A stretch of DNA of 64,000 nt from Eustoma russellianum (lineage: Eukaryota > Streptophyta > Magnoliopsida > Gentianales > Gentianaceae). Below, in pieces: positions 46,437-58,968 of this stretch. The notes under the pieces are model-generated. The model did not search any database, was not told where the DNA came from, and was given only the letters and a program-made list of their open reading frames with translations. How positions within the stretch are numbered: position 1 is the first letter of the stretch; each line of letters starts with the position of its first letter. The position numbers and the translations under genes are program-made. The stretch covers positions 7,693,654-7,757,653 of the forward strand of contig AP025069.1 of NCBI GenBank assembly GCA_036186865.1, in the 5' to 3' direction.

Positions 46437-47175
46437 GCAAAGTCAGATCATCGCCTATGATCAATAGATGATCCTAATGTTAAAACTAACAGACGTTGTC
46501 ACAGAATTCCTACCAGATTCAAGAATGTTAGAGGGCTAAGAGTTTTACTCTATGAAAACTCTTTAACGATCAAGTCAGTTACGAGTATTTTCACATTTGG
46601 ATGTGTTTATGCTGAAATATTTTGAGAAATAGTTTGCTTGTGGTGGTTCAAAAAGAACGTTTTATAATTCAACTCAACCTGTCCCCCACCTAGTGGGGCT
46701 TTCTTATGCCTTTTGTATGCTGGAGCGAGTCAATGCATGTTTAGGAACTACAGAAAAGTGTCAAGTGTTCTGTACTGCTTGTGTATGATGGTAAAGTATT
46801 GCCACGTGTCGAGTTGTATGGTTAAACAGCTCGCATGGCAGAAGTCTGTTTGTGCCGCTACACCGAGCCGACCTAGAAGGATTTGGGCACTAGGTATGTG
46901 GTCGAACTACTGAGTGTGGTCGAGGTGTGTTCTTTTGCAGAGGTGATTGGTATGGCTGAGTAAAGGCAATATCTGTGATAACTAGCTGAGTTGAGAGGAA
47001 CAGTCTTCAATGCCTCTTTACTTGAAGGGTTGATGCTGACCCGAGATTTTAGTCAATGTCGTGGTGGCATCTTGCATCTCCTAGGCCACGCCGGCTTAAC
47101 TATGTCTCTGAAAGGCCAGGTAAAGTAACATAGTGAGTTGGTTATACTAGTCATATTTTGGGGTAATATTTTTGT
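46437..47175 (-). repeat. Gypsy F LTR fragment, unit 2
   Basis: Starts TGCAAAGTCAG beside the leader CTAGAAGGAGGGCC. Collinear with 34,247-35,043, though about 60 bases near 47,100 are missing (GGACCTGAGCGTGTGAGG in unit 1). Ends in the TA array hit by LINEs. Confidence 0.65.

Positions 47176-47222
<47 letters not shown>
47176..47222. repeat. TA microsatellite left of LINE 2
   Basis: (TA)n of about 44 bases, directly abutting the A-rich LINE tail on its right. Confidence 0.9.
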
Positions 47223-47225
<3 letters not shown>

Positions 47226-47253
47226 AAAAGAAAAATTTTATTGGCATGAACCC

Positions 47254-48244
47254 TCACTTATGGCGGAGGTAAACCTTATTACAATAAATAAAAGATGTCA
47301 AGAGTAGCAATAAGCGATTATCAACATCCATGTTACATATGACATGCCGCATTAAAACCTTGCCAAGTAAAACCACCCTTGTGGATAAAACCTTGGCGAA
47401 GGAAAAAGCGTACATATTTATATAAACGGAGTGTTGATATACTCTATCAGATAAGTGAAAAGAAAAATAATCTTGAATGTTACACAACTGCACTAAAACC
47501 AAGATCCTAGCGAACATCTTCGTCTGATGCTGGTCCCTTGTCAAAACGGCACTCATGTGAACGGGCGGGAAAGTGAGGGCAACCCGTGTCTGCGTCCATG
47601 CAGAAAAGAAGCGAATGGCTGAGTAAAGCAGAATTATATGATAGAATGAAATGCAGGAAATGAATCGGATAAAGATCATACCATGCCTGCCTGCACAAGC
47701 TAATGTGCCGGCAGAGATATCAAGACACGCCAAACAATGTGGTAGACTTGCATCAGGAGGTAGCTGCTTCGGTGTATATGCCATGACTTTTGGTGTGAAG
47801 AATGTTGCTCTAAAGATGCTCATAATGTAATGTAATCTCAGAAGCCAGAGAAACCCATCATTGTGTCGATGTAAGTCATATACAGAGAAAGTAGAGAAAA
47901 TGTGAATGGGCCGATTAAGATATACAAAAATCCAGCAGTTTGAATGAATATAAAACATACCGAGTCTGCGTGCACCAAATAGAGTACAGGCAGAGAGGAC
48001 GCAAAACTGCCAATCCTGATGGAAGACTTGGGTAGTGCGACCATGGTTGCACCAATCCGGTTGTGAAGTGTAATTGAGCCGCCAGCCAAATACCAAGAAA
48101 TAAAAGAAAATATTATAAAAGCTGAGAATATACAAGATGCAGCAGTTGAGTAGAGGAAGATAAGTCATACCACGCCTGCCCGTATCCAAAATGGTATGGG
48201 CAGAACAATCTGAAGAGTGCCAATCCATTCGGAAGACATGAACA
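47254..48244 (-). other. LINE 2 3' UTR with three hairpin modules
   Basis: Three hairpins on the transcribed strand: 48,176-48,203 (CTGCCC...GGGCAG core), 47,967-47,997 (CTGCCTGTAC...GTGCACGCAG) and 47,687-47,714 (CTGCCGGCAC...GTGCAGGCAG). Each is soon followed by GGTATG. A long open frame crosses the region on the minus strand but has no coding character. Confidence 0.75.
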
Positions 48245-51200
48245 TCAGCCTGTGTGCAGGTTAGCCGAAGTGAGGTCTAGAATAAGTGAGGCTCGTACCA
48301 AGGCTGGGAGATTATGACCATTAAAATAGCCAATCTCAGGACAAAGCATTGCATGTTGAGCTAAGTAGTGAGCTCCCATATTGGTCTCCCAATACGTATA
48401 AGTTATTTCCAATCTATGTGAATAGAGTAACGAATGTAAGAGGTGCAGGTGATAATTGCCAAAAATCTGCTGCGGTTGATGTAGCCTCGACACCAGGTGT
48501 GCGCAATCAGATTCTATCACAATCGATCTGAAGAAGGGAACAAAGTATAATAGACCAAATAGACTAGCCTGAATTTCCTCCAGCAAAGGCGTGCATGGAG
48601 GCAGACGGAAGGAGATGGCACGCACACAAGCACCAGTATGATTTCGCAAGATTGCCTCCCCCCGCAGCATATCGACGGCCAACTGCTGCATCAACATTCA
48701 ATGTGAGTTTACTTGACGGTGGATATTTCCATCTAACAATCCGGAGGCGCGGAGGACGAAGTCATGGGATCCATGAGAGGGAAAGACTTGGTCATGCTGA
48801 GAGTTTGGATCCCTGTATTTTCTGAATCCACATATGAATGTCAAATTGTATGGAGTTCCTAAGCATTGTGGCCGAAAAGGATGTAGAATCCCCATATATG
48901 AGCTGAGCATAGTGCCTCCAGATATTGGAAACTGTTATAGCCAGAACAACAATTTTTAAAACCCCAGATAACGTTGAAGATGTGGAGCGATATCACCAAG
49001 ATAACAAATATTGTCGCAGACTTAACGATGCCGGGAGGAACCCCTGAAGTTCTGACACAAAAAGGCCCAAACCTGACAAATGCGATCACAACGGAGGAAA
49101 ACATGATCAACTGAGGCTGAATGCTGCTTGCAAAACGGACACTGCGTAGGGCGTGCCACAGATTATCGGCCAATATAGTCCTCAAATGGCATAGCAGAAT
49201 TAAAAATGCGCCACAACAAAATTTTTGTGGATGGAGAATGCTGCTTGAACCAAATAAATTTTGCCGACAGCTGTGTGGAGGTTGATGTCTGACAAATATC
49301 GTAGGTCAATTTGGGAGTGAATTCCCCAGTAGTAGTCAGCATCCATGAAAGGAAAGATCCCAAGCAGGTCGTCTGGGAGATGCACGTGTGATGTATTCGA
49401 CAGATTAACTTCCATATCGCAGAGTCTGGAAGTCGTGGCCTATAATCTCCTCTTCTACCATATTTCATATGCATATAGTGACTCCACAAAGTGTCATTTT
49501 TTTGGTATGTCCACCGTATTCGGCATCGATATGCTTGTTGTAACATATTAAGATCACGAAGCCCTAATCCACCTTCTTCAATAGGAAATGTAATTCTTGA
49601 CCATGATACCCAATGATGCCAGTTTCCCCAAAAGAAAGATGCCATCTTTCTGTTGACTATTCGGATGACTGATTTTGGTAAACCACCTGCTGCTAAAATA
49701 TGGAGCAGAAGTGCAGCAATCATTGACCGGAGCAGAACTAGACGTCTTGCTTGGGAGAGCAGACGGGCATGCCAACCTTGCAGGCGGTCCTCCAAATGTT
49801 GAAACAGCAAGGAGCAATACACTAATCTATTAATACCTTTATAAAGATATGAACCCAGATACCGAAAAGGAGGAGAAGCAAGCTGCATACCAAGAATGTC
49901 CTTGTATGTCCGTCGCTGATGTGGTGTGATATTTGCCGAAGAGATGAAACTACTTTTGTGAAAAATAACCTTTTGTCCTGATGCAGCTTCGTACTTAGTT
50001 AAGAATGCATGAAAACAGCTGAGGTTATGATGCGTTTCCCGAAGAAAAATAAGTAGATCATCAGCATAGGCCAAGTGGGTGATGGCAAAGGGAATACGAC
50101 CCAGCCGAAAGGATTGGATGTGGCCTGCTGCGACAAGTGACTTTAAGCCTCTGCTAAAACCCTCTGATGATAAAATAAACAGCAATGGGGACAGCGGATC
50201 ACCCTGCTTTACTCCCCTAAATGGGCGGAACAATGATGATGGCTCCCCATTTATTAAAACTGACAGCTTCGTGGCACGTAGGTGATTAATAACCACCCGA
50301 ATGAAGAAATCTGAAAACCCAAATTTGCGCAATAATAGCTCAAGGTACTCCCAGCTTACCCGGTCAAATGCCTTCATCATATCTAATTTCAAACATAGTT
50401 GAGATCCCCCTTTATCCAGCATATGTATCATTTCCTGCGCCAATAATACTTGTGCTAAAAGATCATGTCTGGGTAAGAATCCGGTTTGCTCCGGCGAGAT
50501 TAATCTTGGAAATAGTGTCCTCAATCGTGTGGCGATAATATGAGTACAAACTTTACTCAAAAAATTCGTAAGACAGATGGGACGAAAGTCGCTAAATGTT
50601 TGTGGTGATTGCGTTTTCGGAATCAAAGTAATTAAAGCACTAGCCATAACTGTTGGTTGCGGAACTCCAAGAAAGAATTCCTGCACCGCTTTAAGTACAT
50701 CAGAATGTATTATGGTCCATCATGAACGATAAAAATTACCATGAAAACCATCCGGTCCAACTGCACTTTGAAAATCTAGACTCCACACTACTATCTTTAC
50801 CTTCGACTCCGACGGAAACTGTGTAAGCATGAGGTTGTCTTGCTCAGATAGTATGCATGGGATGTGTGAAAGGATCTCCGAGTGGTTCTGTGTTGCTTCC
50901 CGAGTAAATAATTCTGTATAGAACTCGACCGCAGAAGCCATGATATCCGGACTAGTTAACAGGGTACCCGCAGAATTTCAAATTTGTTGTATGCGAAGGT
51001 GTGTGCGTTTACCTTTGACAAGTGAGTGGAAGTAATTTGTAATAGCATCACCTTCATTAAGCCATTTTACTCTGGCCTTTTACTTCCAGAATTGCAGTTC
51101 ATAATTCGATGCAAGCAAATAGTCAGCCTTGGCCTTATAATAGGCCTGTCGCGTCTCTTCCGTGGGATTTGCATCCCAACTATGTTCTGCGCTACTCAAC

Positions 51201-52098
51201 AGATCCTCTGCATGCATCAGATTGCTGAAAATGTTCCCAAAGACATCTTTATTCCACTTTTGTATCTTTCTTTAGGGAAAATAACTTTGTATAGAACCCA
51301 TGCATGCCACCCGTTGTTGAATATGATAACCAAGCATTTTGCACGTAGGCATGAAAATCTGAATGATGGAGCAAGGCATCTAAAAAGCGAAATGAGCGAC
51401 GGCAACTCGGAGAACTCATTTTACATAACAATAGTAGCGGAGTGTGATCAGATGTCGCGCGAGGTAAATGAGTTAACTGCAAAGTCTCAAACCCATCTTG
51501 AAACATAGAGTTGACAAATATCCAGTCCAACCGACGCCGCACACGGCCAAGACCTCTTCCTTCCGCCCATGTGAATCTAGTGTCTTGATATGGAGGTGAC
51601 ATAAGAGAGCATGCTTCGATACACTCATTAAAATCTTGTAAAGCTGTCAGCGAAGGAGTGGATCTTCCACTATGATCGTCCAGAGATCTAAAAATTTTGA
51701 AATCGCCCCCCACAAGCAAGGGTAATTGCAATGTCGTAGCGAAGTCACATAAGGAGTGCCATAGAATGTGACGCTGGGAGGGTGTATGTTTCGCATAGAC
51801 CAACGAGAGCACAAAGGTATACTGCAGTGATAGTGACAGTAATGTGAAATGGACCACTTGATCATTATCCTGCATGGTAATCAAACGGAACTCATTATCA
51901 TGCCAAAAAAACAGATATGTTCTAACTGCGAGGCATAAAACTGCGAAAAGCCAAGACGCAAACCAAACCCAGTTATTTGTGATGGGGTACGTTTAGGTTC
52001 AATCAGAGCTAGTAAATTAAATCGATGTTCTGTAATCAATTGGTGTAGACGGGCAAGGAGGCCCGCATGCCTCGAATATTCCATATTAATATATTCAT
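48245..52098 (-). pseudogene. LINE 2 ORF2 (endonuclease, reverse transcriptase, RNase H)
   Basis: The start ATG at 52,098 (MNILIWNIRGMRA) overlaps the former ORF1 stop as ATGA. Apurinic-type endonuclease: LLALIEPKRTPSQ, LVGGDFKIFRS (the usual Asn of GGDFN is Lys), RRLDWIFVNSMF, TSDHTPLLL. RT: PKTQSPQTFSDFRPICLTN (50,620), CLKLDMMKAFDRVSWEY and GVKQGDPLSPLLFILSSEGF, then YADD at 50,057-50,068. A thumb and zf-RVT-like part follows. C-terminal RNase H (48,697-48,245) has EIQASLFGLLYF, IESDCAHLVSRL and NMGAHYLAQHAML. RT copies LINE RNA at nicked target DNA. Broken by frameshifts near 52,080, 51,885, 51,000, 49,160 and 48,860, and a stop near 50,717. Confidence 0.9.
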
Positions 52099-53410
52099 TG
52101 AGTAAGGTTAGAGGAGCTTCCCTGAATAACATATCATGCACTACGCGTCAAAATGGTTGATGGCGGCAAGGGGGATAGATCCTTGTGGATCGATGTTTAC
52201 GACGTGGAACAACCGGGATGAACGCAGTTTCCTCATCATGGCCTTGTAGGCGCAAAATTAAGATCTCATCATCCGGTGAAGTCTGCATGAGCTGCATGCG
52301 GCGGGCAACATCGTCAGGTACAGTAGGGATTTCCTCTACAGTAGCGTCAACAGGCAAATCATTATCTGACAAGTGCCCAATATCAAGCTCTGTAAGATCA
52401 GTTGGCACATGATAATGCGCAGCATCACAGAATTCATCCCGTGTATGGTGATCGGGAGCATTATCAGGCGGAAACGGGATATTATCTACTGAGCCGTGTT
52501 CCACGGCACAGAGATCATCCTGAGCCCTTGTTGGCTCAACCGAATGTAATGGTGCTTGCACATTTTGGCCCACATTATCATCTCCAGTGGAAGTTTGCTC
52601 CTGAGTCGGGGGATGCCCTGATGATTTGCGCTTAACCGGAGTTCAGCGCGTCTTGCGCTGACGAGCCGGAGGAGGAGGAGGAGGCGGCGGCGGTATACCA
52701 GATGCTCCTTTAGGTGGGCATGCAGCGGTTGCATGTCCCAGTCTGCGGCAGGCAGTGCAGAATAAGTGCAAATCTTCATACACTATTGTCTGCAAGATTA
52801 AGCGTACTTTTGCTTGTAGATATATCTTTTGTGGCAATTGTTGAGATACATCAATCTCCACACACACTCAAGCTACAGATGGTCGCAGTCCTTCGGAGGT
52901 TGCAATATCAAGTTTAATCGGCAAGCCAATGGTCCAGACGATTTCAAATAGCGCTTCCCGATGATGGAGGTGGATCGGTAACGCTGGGAGGGCAATCCAA
53001 ACCGGTACAATGGGGACATCGGATGAAGGATCAAAATCAACAGTCCACTTCGTAACCCTCATGTGGCACCCAGATATATGCTAAGAACGTCGATAAAAAC
53101 ATCGCATATAGTTGGCCTCATTGCTAAAATTCATCAAAATATGTGCTTGATCAATCAGTGTAATCCGAAGATCATGATGAAACCCAATTTTCTAAAAATC
53201 CTCTCGTATAATTTTTAACGGTGGACGACCATACCAAAAAGTGCCAACTAGTGAATATCGGAATAGAGCAGCAAGAGCGTCGATTTTCGAATCAAGGAAT
53301 GAAACCATAGGGATACCTTTATAGCGCGTAGCCAGCTTCAGTGTAATTGAGATAGCCGGGGTAGAATTGGCTCCGGCAACGACTGCAGCAAATGTCGGTG
53401 CATCCGCCAT
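52099..53410 (-). pseudogene. LINE 2 ORF1 (DUF4283 plus zinc knuckle)
   Basis: ATG at 53,410 (MADAPTFAAVVAGANSTPA). DUF4283: YKGIPMVSFLDSKIDALAAL, YSLVGTFWYGRPPLKIIRED, MRVTKWTVDFDPSSDVPIVP. The zinc knuckle is CTACRRLGHATAACPP (about 52,740), followed by a polyproline stretch (nine Pro), an acidic Asp-rich tail and RRKHRSTRIYPP. Stops occur near 53,193, 53,083, 52,869 and 52,643. A frameshift near 52,170 moves the ancestral end SNLTQ into another frame; that end overlaps ORF2 by ATGA. ORF1 binds LINE RNA. Confidence 0.87.
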
Positions 53411-53573
53411 GGCGAGGGGAATGGCGAAAAAGTGAACAGATTTGATGTTGCACAGGATCAGGGAGTTGGAATCGCCGAACACGGTGTTAAGTCAATAGCG
53501 GAAGAGACAGCCTGAGGCAGCGGCGGCTACTGCCACCGAAGCGTGTGATCGCCGGATCGCATGAGAATTTTTT

Positions 53574-53594
53574 TATATCTTATATATATATATA
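53574..53594. repeat. TA repeats between two head-to-head LINEs
   Basis: TATATCTTATATATATATATA-like bases separate the 5' ends of LINE 2 (left) and LINE 3 (right). No promoter motif is needed to explain it; it is the split microsatellite. Confidence 0.75.
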
Positions 53595-53816
53595 GTCAAC
53601 GGTAATGAAGAGAATGACGGCGCTGCTCTGGCGATCACGGGAGACTTTGCGGCGATAGCCGCCGCCGCCGGTTTTTTCACCATCTTCCTCAACATACCGT
53701 GAATACCCTGACTTATTCCGCCGTCGAAAACACCCGAAAGAACACATCTTTTTGTTGCAACCCACAGTCGCTGTTTTTCATTACCTCCGATTGGGATCAC
53801 TGCGATAATCATTAAT

Positions 53817-55102
53817 ATGGCATCAACGGACCCTTCGTTCGCTGCCGTCGTTACTGGTGCCTCCTCAGCCGAGAAAATCAGCATCTCACCCAAAACGGTT
53901 TCAAGGCACAAAGGTATTCCAATGATCTCTTTTCTCGACTCCGAAATCGATGCACTAGCCGCACCATTCAAATATTCTTTGGTCGGTACATTTTGGTATG
54001 GAAGACCACTGTTGAAGGTGATCCGAGAAGTATTTGAAAAAATTGGTTTTCATCACGATTTGCGCATCACACTTATTGATCAATCTCACATTCTTTTAAA
54101 TTTTTGTCAAGAAGCAGATTATCTCAGATGTTTCTATCGTAGATCATGGCATATATCAGGCTGTCATATGCGTATAACTAAATGGACAGTCGACTTTGAT
54201 CCTACGACTGATGTTCCCATTGTTCCAGTTTGGGTAGCCTTTCCTGGTTTGCCAGTTCATTTGCATTGTCGAGAAGCTTTATTTGAGATAGTGAAGCCGA
54301 TAGGCTCCCCACTTAAGCTAGATGTTGCGACATCGGATGCACTTCGCCCGTCTGTGGCAAGAGTCTGTGTTGAAGTTGATGTATCACAGGAACTGCCGCC
54401 AAAAATATATCTGCAGGCAAAGAAACGCCTTATATTGCAGTCAGTGATCTATGAGGATTTGCCAAAATTTTGTACTGCTTGTTGTCGTTTAGGGCATGAT
54501 CATGCGACTTGTCAGCCATGGCCATCGGCACCGCCGACCATTCCGCTTCCGCCGCCACCACCTCCGTCTCGTCCGTCAAAACAGAGATGGACTCCAATTA
54601 AGAAGAAGACAGCTGCACCACCTTCTCAGGAACCATCATCCTCCCTGCCACCTCTAGAATCTGATATGCCACCAGTGACGGAGCCTATATCGAATGATCC
54701 GTCAATTCCTTCAGTCGCTGAGTTGGATCCACAGGAGGTTGAGGAAGGTCAAATACACGATAAGTTTTGTGATGCTCCGGATCACCAGTTGCCGGAGGAC
54801 GTCACCCATACCGATCTTGGTCATTTGTCGGACACGGAACTGCCGACTGAGGTGAATGCCGATGACCCCCCATAGTTCCTGATGAAGTTGCACGTCGCAT
54901 GCAACTGTTAAACTCGTCACCCGAGGACGACATATTAATATCTCGACTGCCTGATCACACGGAGGAGGCACCATTCGTGCCTGTTGTCCCACGTCGGAAA
55001 CGCCGCAGTCGAAAGGAACTGCCACCCTTACCGTCGTCGACAATTCTGACACGCAGCGCATCTCAGATCATTCAGGAAAGTGACTCTAACCTTTCTCAAT
55101 GA
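53817..55102 (+). pseudogene. LINE 3 ORF1 (DUF4283 plus zinc knuckle)
   Basis: MASTDPSFAAVVTGASSAEK, then the DUF4283 core (HKGIPMISFLDSEIDALAAP, YSLVGTFWYGRPLLKVIREV, HILLNFCQEADYLRCFYRRS, TKWTVDFDPTTDVPIVPVWV). The zinc knuckle reads CTACCRLGHDHATC (54,472-54,513). Polyproline and basic stretches follow, then an acidic tail and VVPRRKRRSRKELPPLPSS. The only lesion is a -1 slip in a run of six C at 54,866-54,871, which creates TAG at 54,873. The frame resumes and ends TGA at 55,102. With one more C the protein would be 429 residues. It binds LINE RNA and helps nuclear return in this family. Confidence 0.92.
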
Positions 55103-58100
55103 ATATATTAATTTGGAACATTCGAGGCATGCGTACATCCTTGCCTAGATTACAGCAGTTACTTAGAGATCATCGTATAAATTTGCTGGCATTAATTGAA
55201 CCTAAACATACCCCATCACAAGTACATAGATTTTGTTTGTGTCTTGGCTTTTCCCATTGTTATGCTTCACAGTCAGAACATATATGGTTTTTTTGGCGGG
55301 ATAATGAGTTTCATATGCTTGACACACAGGATCAGGAACAAGTGGTCCACTTGACTCTTTCTTCAGTCACGCAGCAGCATTCCTTTGTTCTCTCTTTAAT
55401 TTATGCAGAACATACAGCCACACAGCGTCAACACTTATGGCGTGCCCTATGCGACTTCTCCACGGGATTGAAGTTTCCATGGTTGGTTGGTGGAGACTTC
55501 AATACGTTCCGCACAATTGAGGATCACAATGGTCGCTCTACACCTTCTTTATCTGCCTTACAAGATTTTAATGACTGTTTTGAGGCTTGTTCGCTCATGT
55601 CCCCACCATATCACGGCACACGCTATACTTGGGCTGAAGGCCGCGGACTTGGCCGTGTTCACCGGAGACTGGACTGGGCATTTATTAATTCTTTGATGCA
55701 TGATATGTTTGACACTCTGAAACTCACTCACTTGCCGCGTGTCACATCGGATCACACTCCCCTATTGATACAATGTCAGGCAAGTGCCCAACCAATTCGT
55801 CGCACTTTTCGGTTCTTAGACGCATGGCTCCAGCATCCGGATTTTCATAATTATGTGCGGCATGCATGGCTCTCATATCCAACAACAGGTGGCATGCGCG
55901 GCTTTTATGACAAATTATTTTCTCTCAAGAAAGATATTCAGCACTGGAATAAGACTATCTTTGGGAATATTTTCAGCAATTTGAAGGAGGCCGAAAATAA
56001 TCTGAATACAGCAGAAAATAACTGGGATGCTAATTCTACGGAGGAAGCGAGAGAGGCTTATTCTCAGGCTAAGGCACGATATTTGCTTGCCTAAAAATAT
56101 GAACTCTTATACTGGAAGCAAAAGGCTCGAGTTAAATGGTTACAAGAAGGGGATGCTAATACTAGTTACTTTCACTCTCTTGTCAAAGGTAAACGATCGC
56201 AGCTATGTATTCGTCAACTTCAAGATTCACAGGGAACATTGTTGACACAACATGAGGATCTTATGAGGGCGGCAGTAGATTTTTATACGGATTTATTTGC
56301 CCGAGTGCCTACCAGCAATCATACGGAAGTATTATCATATATCCCATGTCTAGTCACTGAGGCGGATAATTTAATGCTTACACAGTTGCCATTGGAATCA
56401 GAGGCCAAAGCAGCGGTATGGAGTTTGGATCCGCGAAGTGCGGCAGGGCCCGACGGATTTCATGGACACTTTTATCGTTCATGTTGGTCGATCATACATT
56501 TGGATGTGCTCAAAGCTGTGCAGGAATTTTTCATTGGGGTCCCTCAGCCGACGGTTATGGCAAGTGCATTACTTACTCTCATTCCAAAAGTGCAGTCGCC
56601 CCAGACATTCGGGGATTTTCGTCCAATTTGTCTTACAAATTTCATCAGCAAAGTTTTCACTCGTATTATTGCCACTCGTTTGAATCAGATCTTACCAAAA
56701 TTAATTTCGCCGGAGCAAACGGGTTTTCTTGCGGGTAATGATATTTCTACTCAAGTTCTTTTGGCTCGTGAAATGGTGCATGTGTTAGACAGAGGCGGCC
56801 CACAGTTATGTCTGAAACTAGATATGATGAAGGCTTTTGATCGTGTTAGCTGGGACTATCTCCAACTGCTTCTAAGTAAGTTTGGGTTTTCTGAATTTTT
56901 CATCCGGGTTATCATTAATCACCTAGGTGCTACGAGGATGTCAGTATTAATCAATGGGCAGCCATCACAATACTTTCGTCCTTTCAAAGGCGTTAAACAG
57001 GGGGATCCCTTATCGCCATTACTGTTTTTTATTGTCGTCTGAGGGTTTTAGTCGAGGGTTGAAGGCTCTGGTTCGCGCGGGCAGGATTCGATCCTTTCGG
57101 TTGGGCAGAATTCCTATAGACATTTCGCACTTGGCTTACGCAGATGATTTGCTTATCTTCCTGCAAGGTACTCAAAGGAATCTTCGCCGCTTCCATGCAT
57201 TTCTCACTACATATGAAACTGCATCGGGACAAAAAGTTAATTTTGGTAAAAGCAGCTTCATTCCATCTTCCAATATTACAGCAACACAATGTCAAAATAT
57301 CAAGGGAATCCTNNNNNNNNNNGGCATGCGACAAACATCTCTACCTTTTCGCTACCTTGGTTCTTATCTTCATAAGGGCATCCCTCGGGCTAGGCACTGT
57401 TCGTCATTATTACAGCATGTGGATGACCGGTTACAGGGTTGGCATTCTCGCCGGCTATCTGTAGCAGGACGGCTGGTGCTACTACGCTCTGTCATTGCGG
57501 CGCTCCCGTTACATATTCTGGCAGCAGGCGGCATGCCTAAGTCAGTCATTCGCATGCTCGAACGAAAGATGTCAGCGTTCTTTTGGGGTGATAGGCACCA
57601 TTGGGTCGCATGGAACACTGTTACTACCCCAGTTGAAGAAGGTGGATTAGGGCTTCGCAGTCTTCGTGAGCTGCAACAGGCATATGCATGTCGCATGTGG
57701 TGGAAATATCAGCGCCATGATACATTATGGAGTAGATATATGCATCATAAATATGGACGACAGGGTGACTATACTCCCAGACTACCAGATTCAGCAGTTT
57801 GGAAATCTATTTGTCGTATTCACCCCATCTGTTTTTCTCACTCAACTGGCTTGGGCACATTTCTATCATGGACGGCCACGTCTTCCAGGGAGTTCACACT
57901 TAAGTCGGCCTATGATATATGTCGGACGTCGCGCCCAACATTAATTTCAACAGCATTTATTTGGTTTAAACATCACTCTCCCTCCGTTCGGCTATTGTTG
58001 TGGCGCTTTTTCCATTCAGCCATGCCATTTGAAGATTACATAGGACAATATCAGGTGGTGCGTCCTACACAATGTCCTTTTTGCAAATCACATTCAGCTA

Positions 58101-58968
58101 CAGTGAACCATATATTCGTTTACTGTTCCCGCATCCGATATTTCTGGAGTTTTTTTGCTGCGAATTACACGGTGTACCGCCGACATCTCTGTCTTTGCGG
58201 CAATATTTACTATCCTGGTGGTATCGGTCCAATTCTACATCACTTGCGGGAGTTTTGAAGATTGTCGTTCATGCAATAGTATTGTCAAACATTTGGCGTC
58301 AATATGCACAGCTCATCTATGGAGACACAAAAATTTTCTCGACAACGGCATTGCGTAACTCTATTCATTTTGATATACACGTCTGGACGATGCGAATCCA
58401 GGGGACCAAGTTGGCAGCAGGTCCATTACCATATCTCTCCTGGCTCCCTCGGATTCGTGCTCCTCGTCTTCGGGTTATTCGATGGCAATCCCCCCCTTCT
58501 GGTCGTCTCAAGTTAAATGTGGATGCAGCAGTTGGCCAGCATTATGCTGCAGGCGGAGTGATATTGCGTGATCACAATGGTTGTTGCATCCAGGCCCTCT
58601 CTTTTCGTCTACCTCACAGTACACCGTTGCAGGCTGAGATTCAGGCTACTCTTTTTGGCCTGATTTATTTTCTTCCCTTATACCGTTCGCTCATGATAGA
58701 ATCGGATTGCGCTCAAATGATAACATGTCTCTGTAAGCCTCGACAGCCAACAGGAAATTATCATCTTCGGCAGCTTCACACTCTGGTTCGCCAGCATCAG
58801 CTGGAGCTAATTCATACGTACCGGGAGAGTAATATGCCGGCACATTATCTTGCACAACATGCAATGATGAATCCTATAACGAGGTTGTATAATCGTCATA
58901 CTCTTCCTTCTATGGTCAAGGCTTCCGTGGCACTGGATCTCACATCGGCGTACTTGCACACTGTCTAA
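55099..58968 (+). pseudogene. LINE 3 ORF2 (endonuclease, reverse transcriptase, RNase H)
   Basis: ATG 55,099 overlaps the ORF1 stop. The endonuclease is intact: MNILIWNIRGMRTSLPRL, LVGGDFNTFR at about 55,489 and RRLDWAFINS, then TSDHTPLL. RT: LTLIPKVQSPQTFGDF, LKLDMMKAFDRVSW, GVKQGDPLSPLLF and YADD at 57,137-57,148. A cysteine motif CPFCKSHSATVNHIFVYC lies at 58,074-58,127. The RNase H tail has LKLNVDAAVGQ, AEIQATLFGL, IESDCAQM and ESNMPAHYLAQ, ending 58,968. Lesions: TAA at 56,092, a +1 in a T6 run near 57,028 and a frameshift near 58,165. A run of 10 N at 57,313-57,322 is an assembly gap that happens to keep the frame. Four changes separate it from an intact pair of ORFs. Confidence 0.93.
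57313..57322. other. Assembly gap (10 N)
   Basis: Ten N inside LINE 3 RT. The homologous region of LINE 2 (DILGMQL) suggests that only one base, or a multiple of three plus one, is missing, so the N count is a placeholder. Confidence 0.95.

Larger units (their letters stand above)
47223..53573 (-). mobile_element. LINE 2, near full length, minus strand (6.35 kb)
   Basis: Has a 5' UTR (53,573-53,411), ORF1, ORF2 and a 1 kb 3' UTR with tail CCTCCGCCATAAGTGAGGG and AATAAAA. Its 5' end faces that of LINE 3 across about 20 bases of TA repeats. A low-complexity CTTATATATATATATA may be the target duplication. Confidence 0.88.

Noticed and set aside
47254..48228. A 324-residue open frame on the minus strand
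   Set aside because: It lies in the LINE 2 3' UTR, crosses the hairpin modules, has very high Phe/Leu/His/Cys content and no homologue in frame in LINE 3. It is a chance frame.
51026..51508. A 160-residue plus-strand frame
   Set aside because: Antisense shadow of the LINE 2 endonuclease region, with no domain of its own.
53560..53620. Bidirectional promoter between the two head-to-head LINEs
   Set aside because: The gap is only split TA repeats; no conserved box is shared by the two 5' UTRs.
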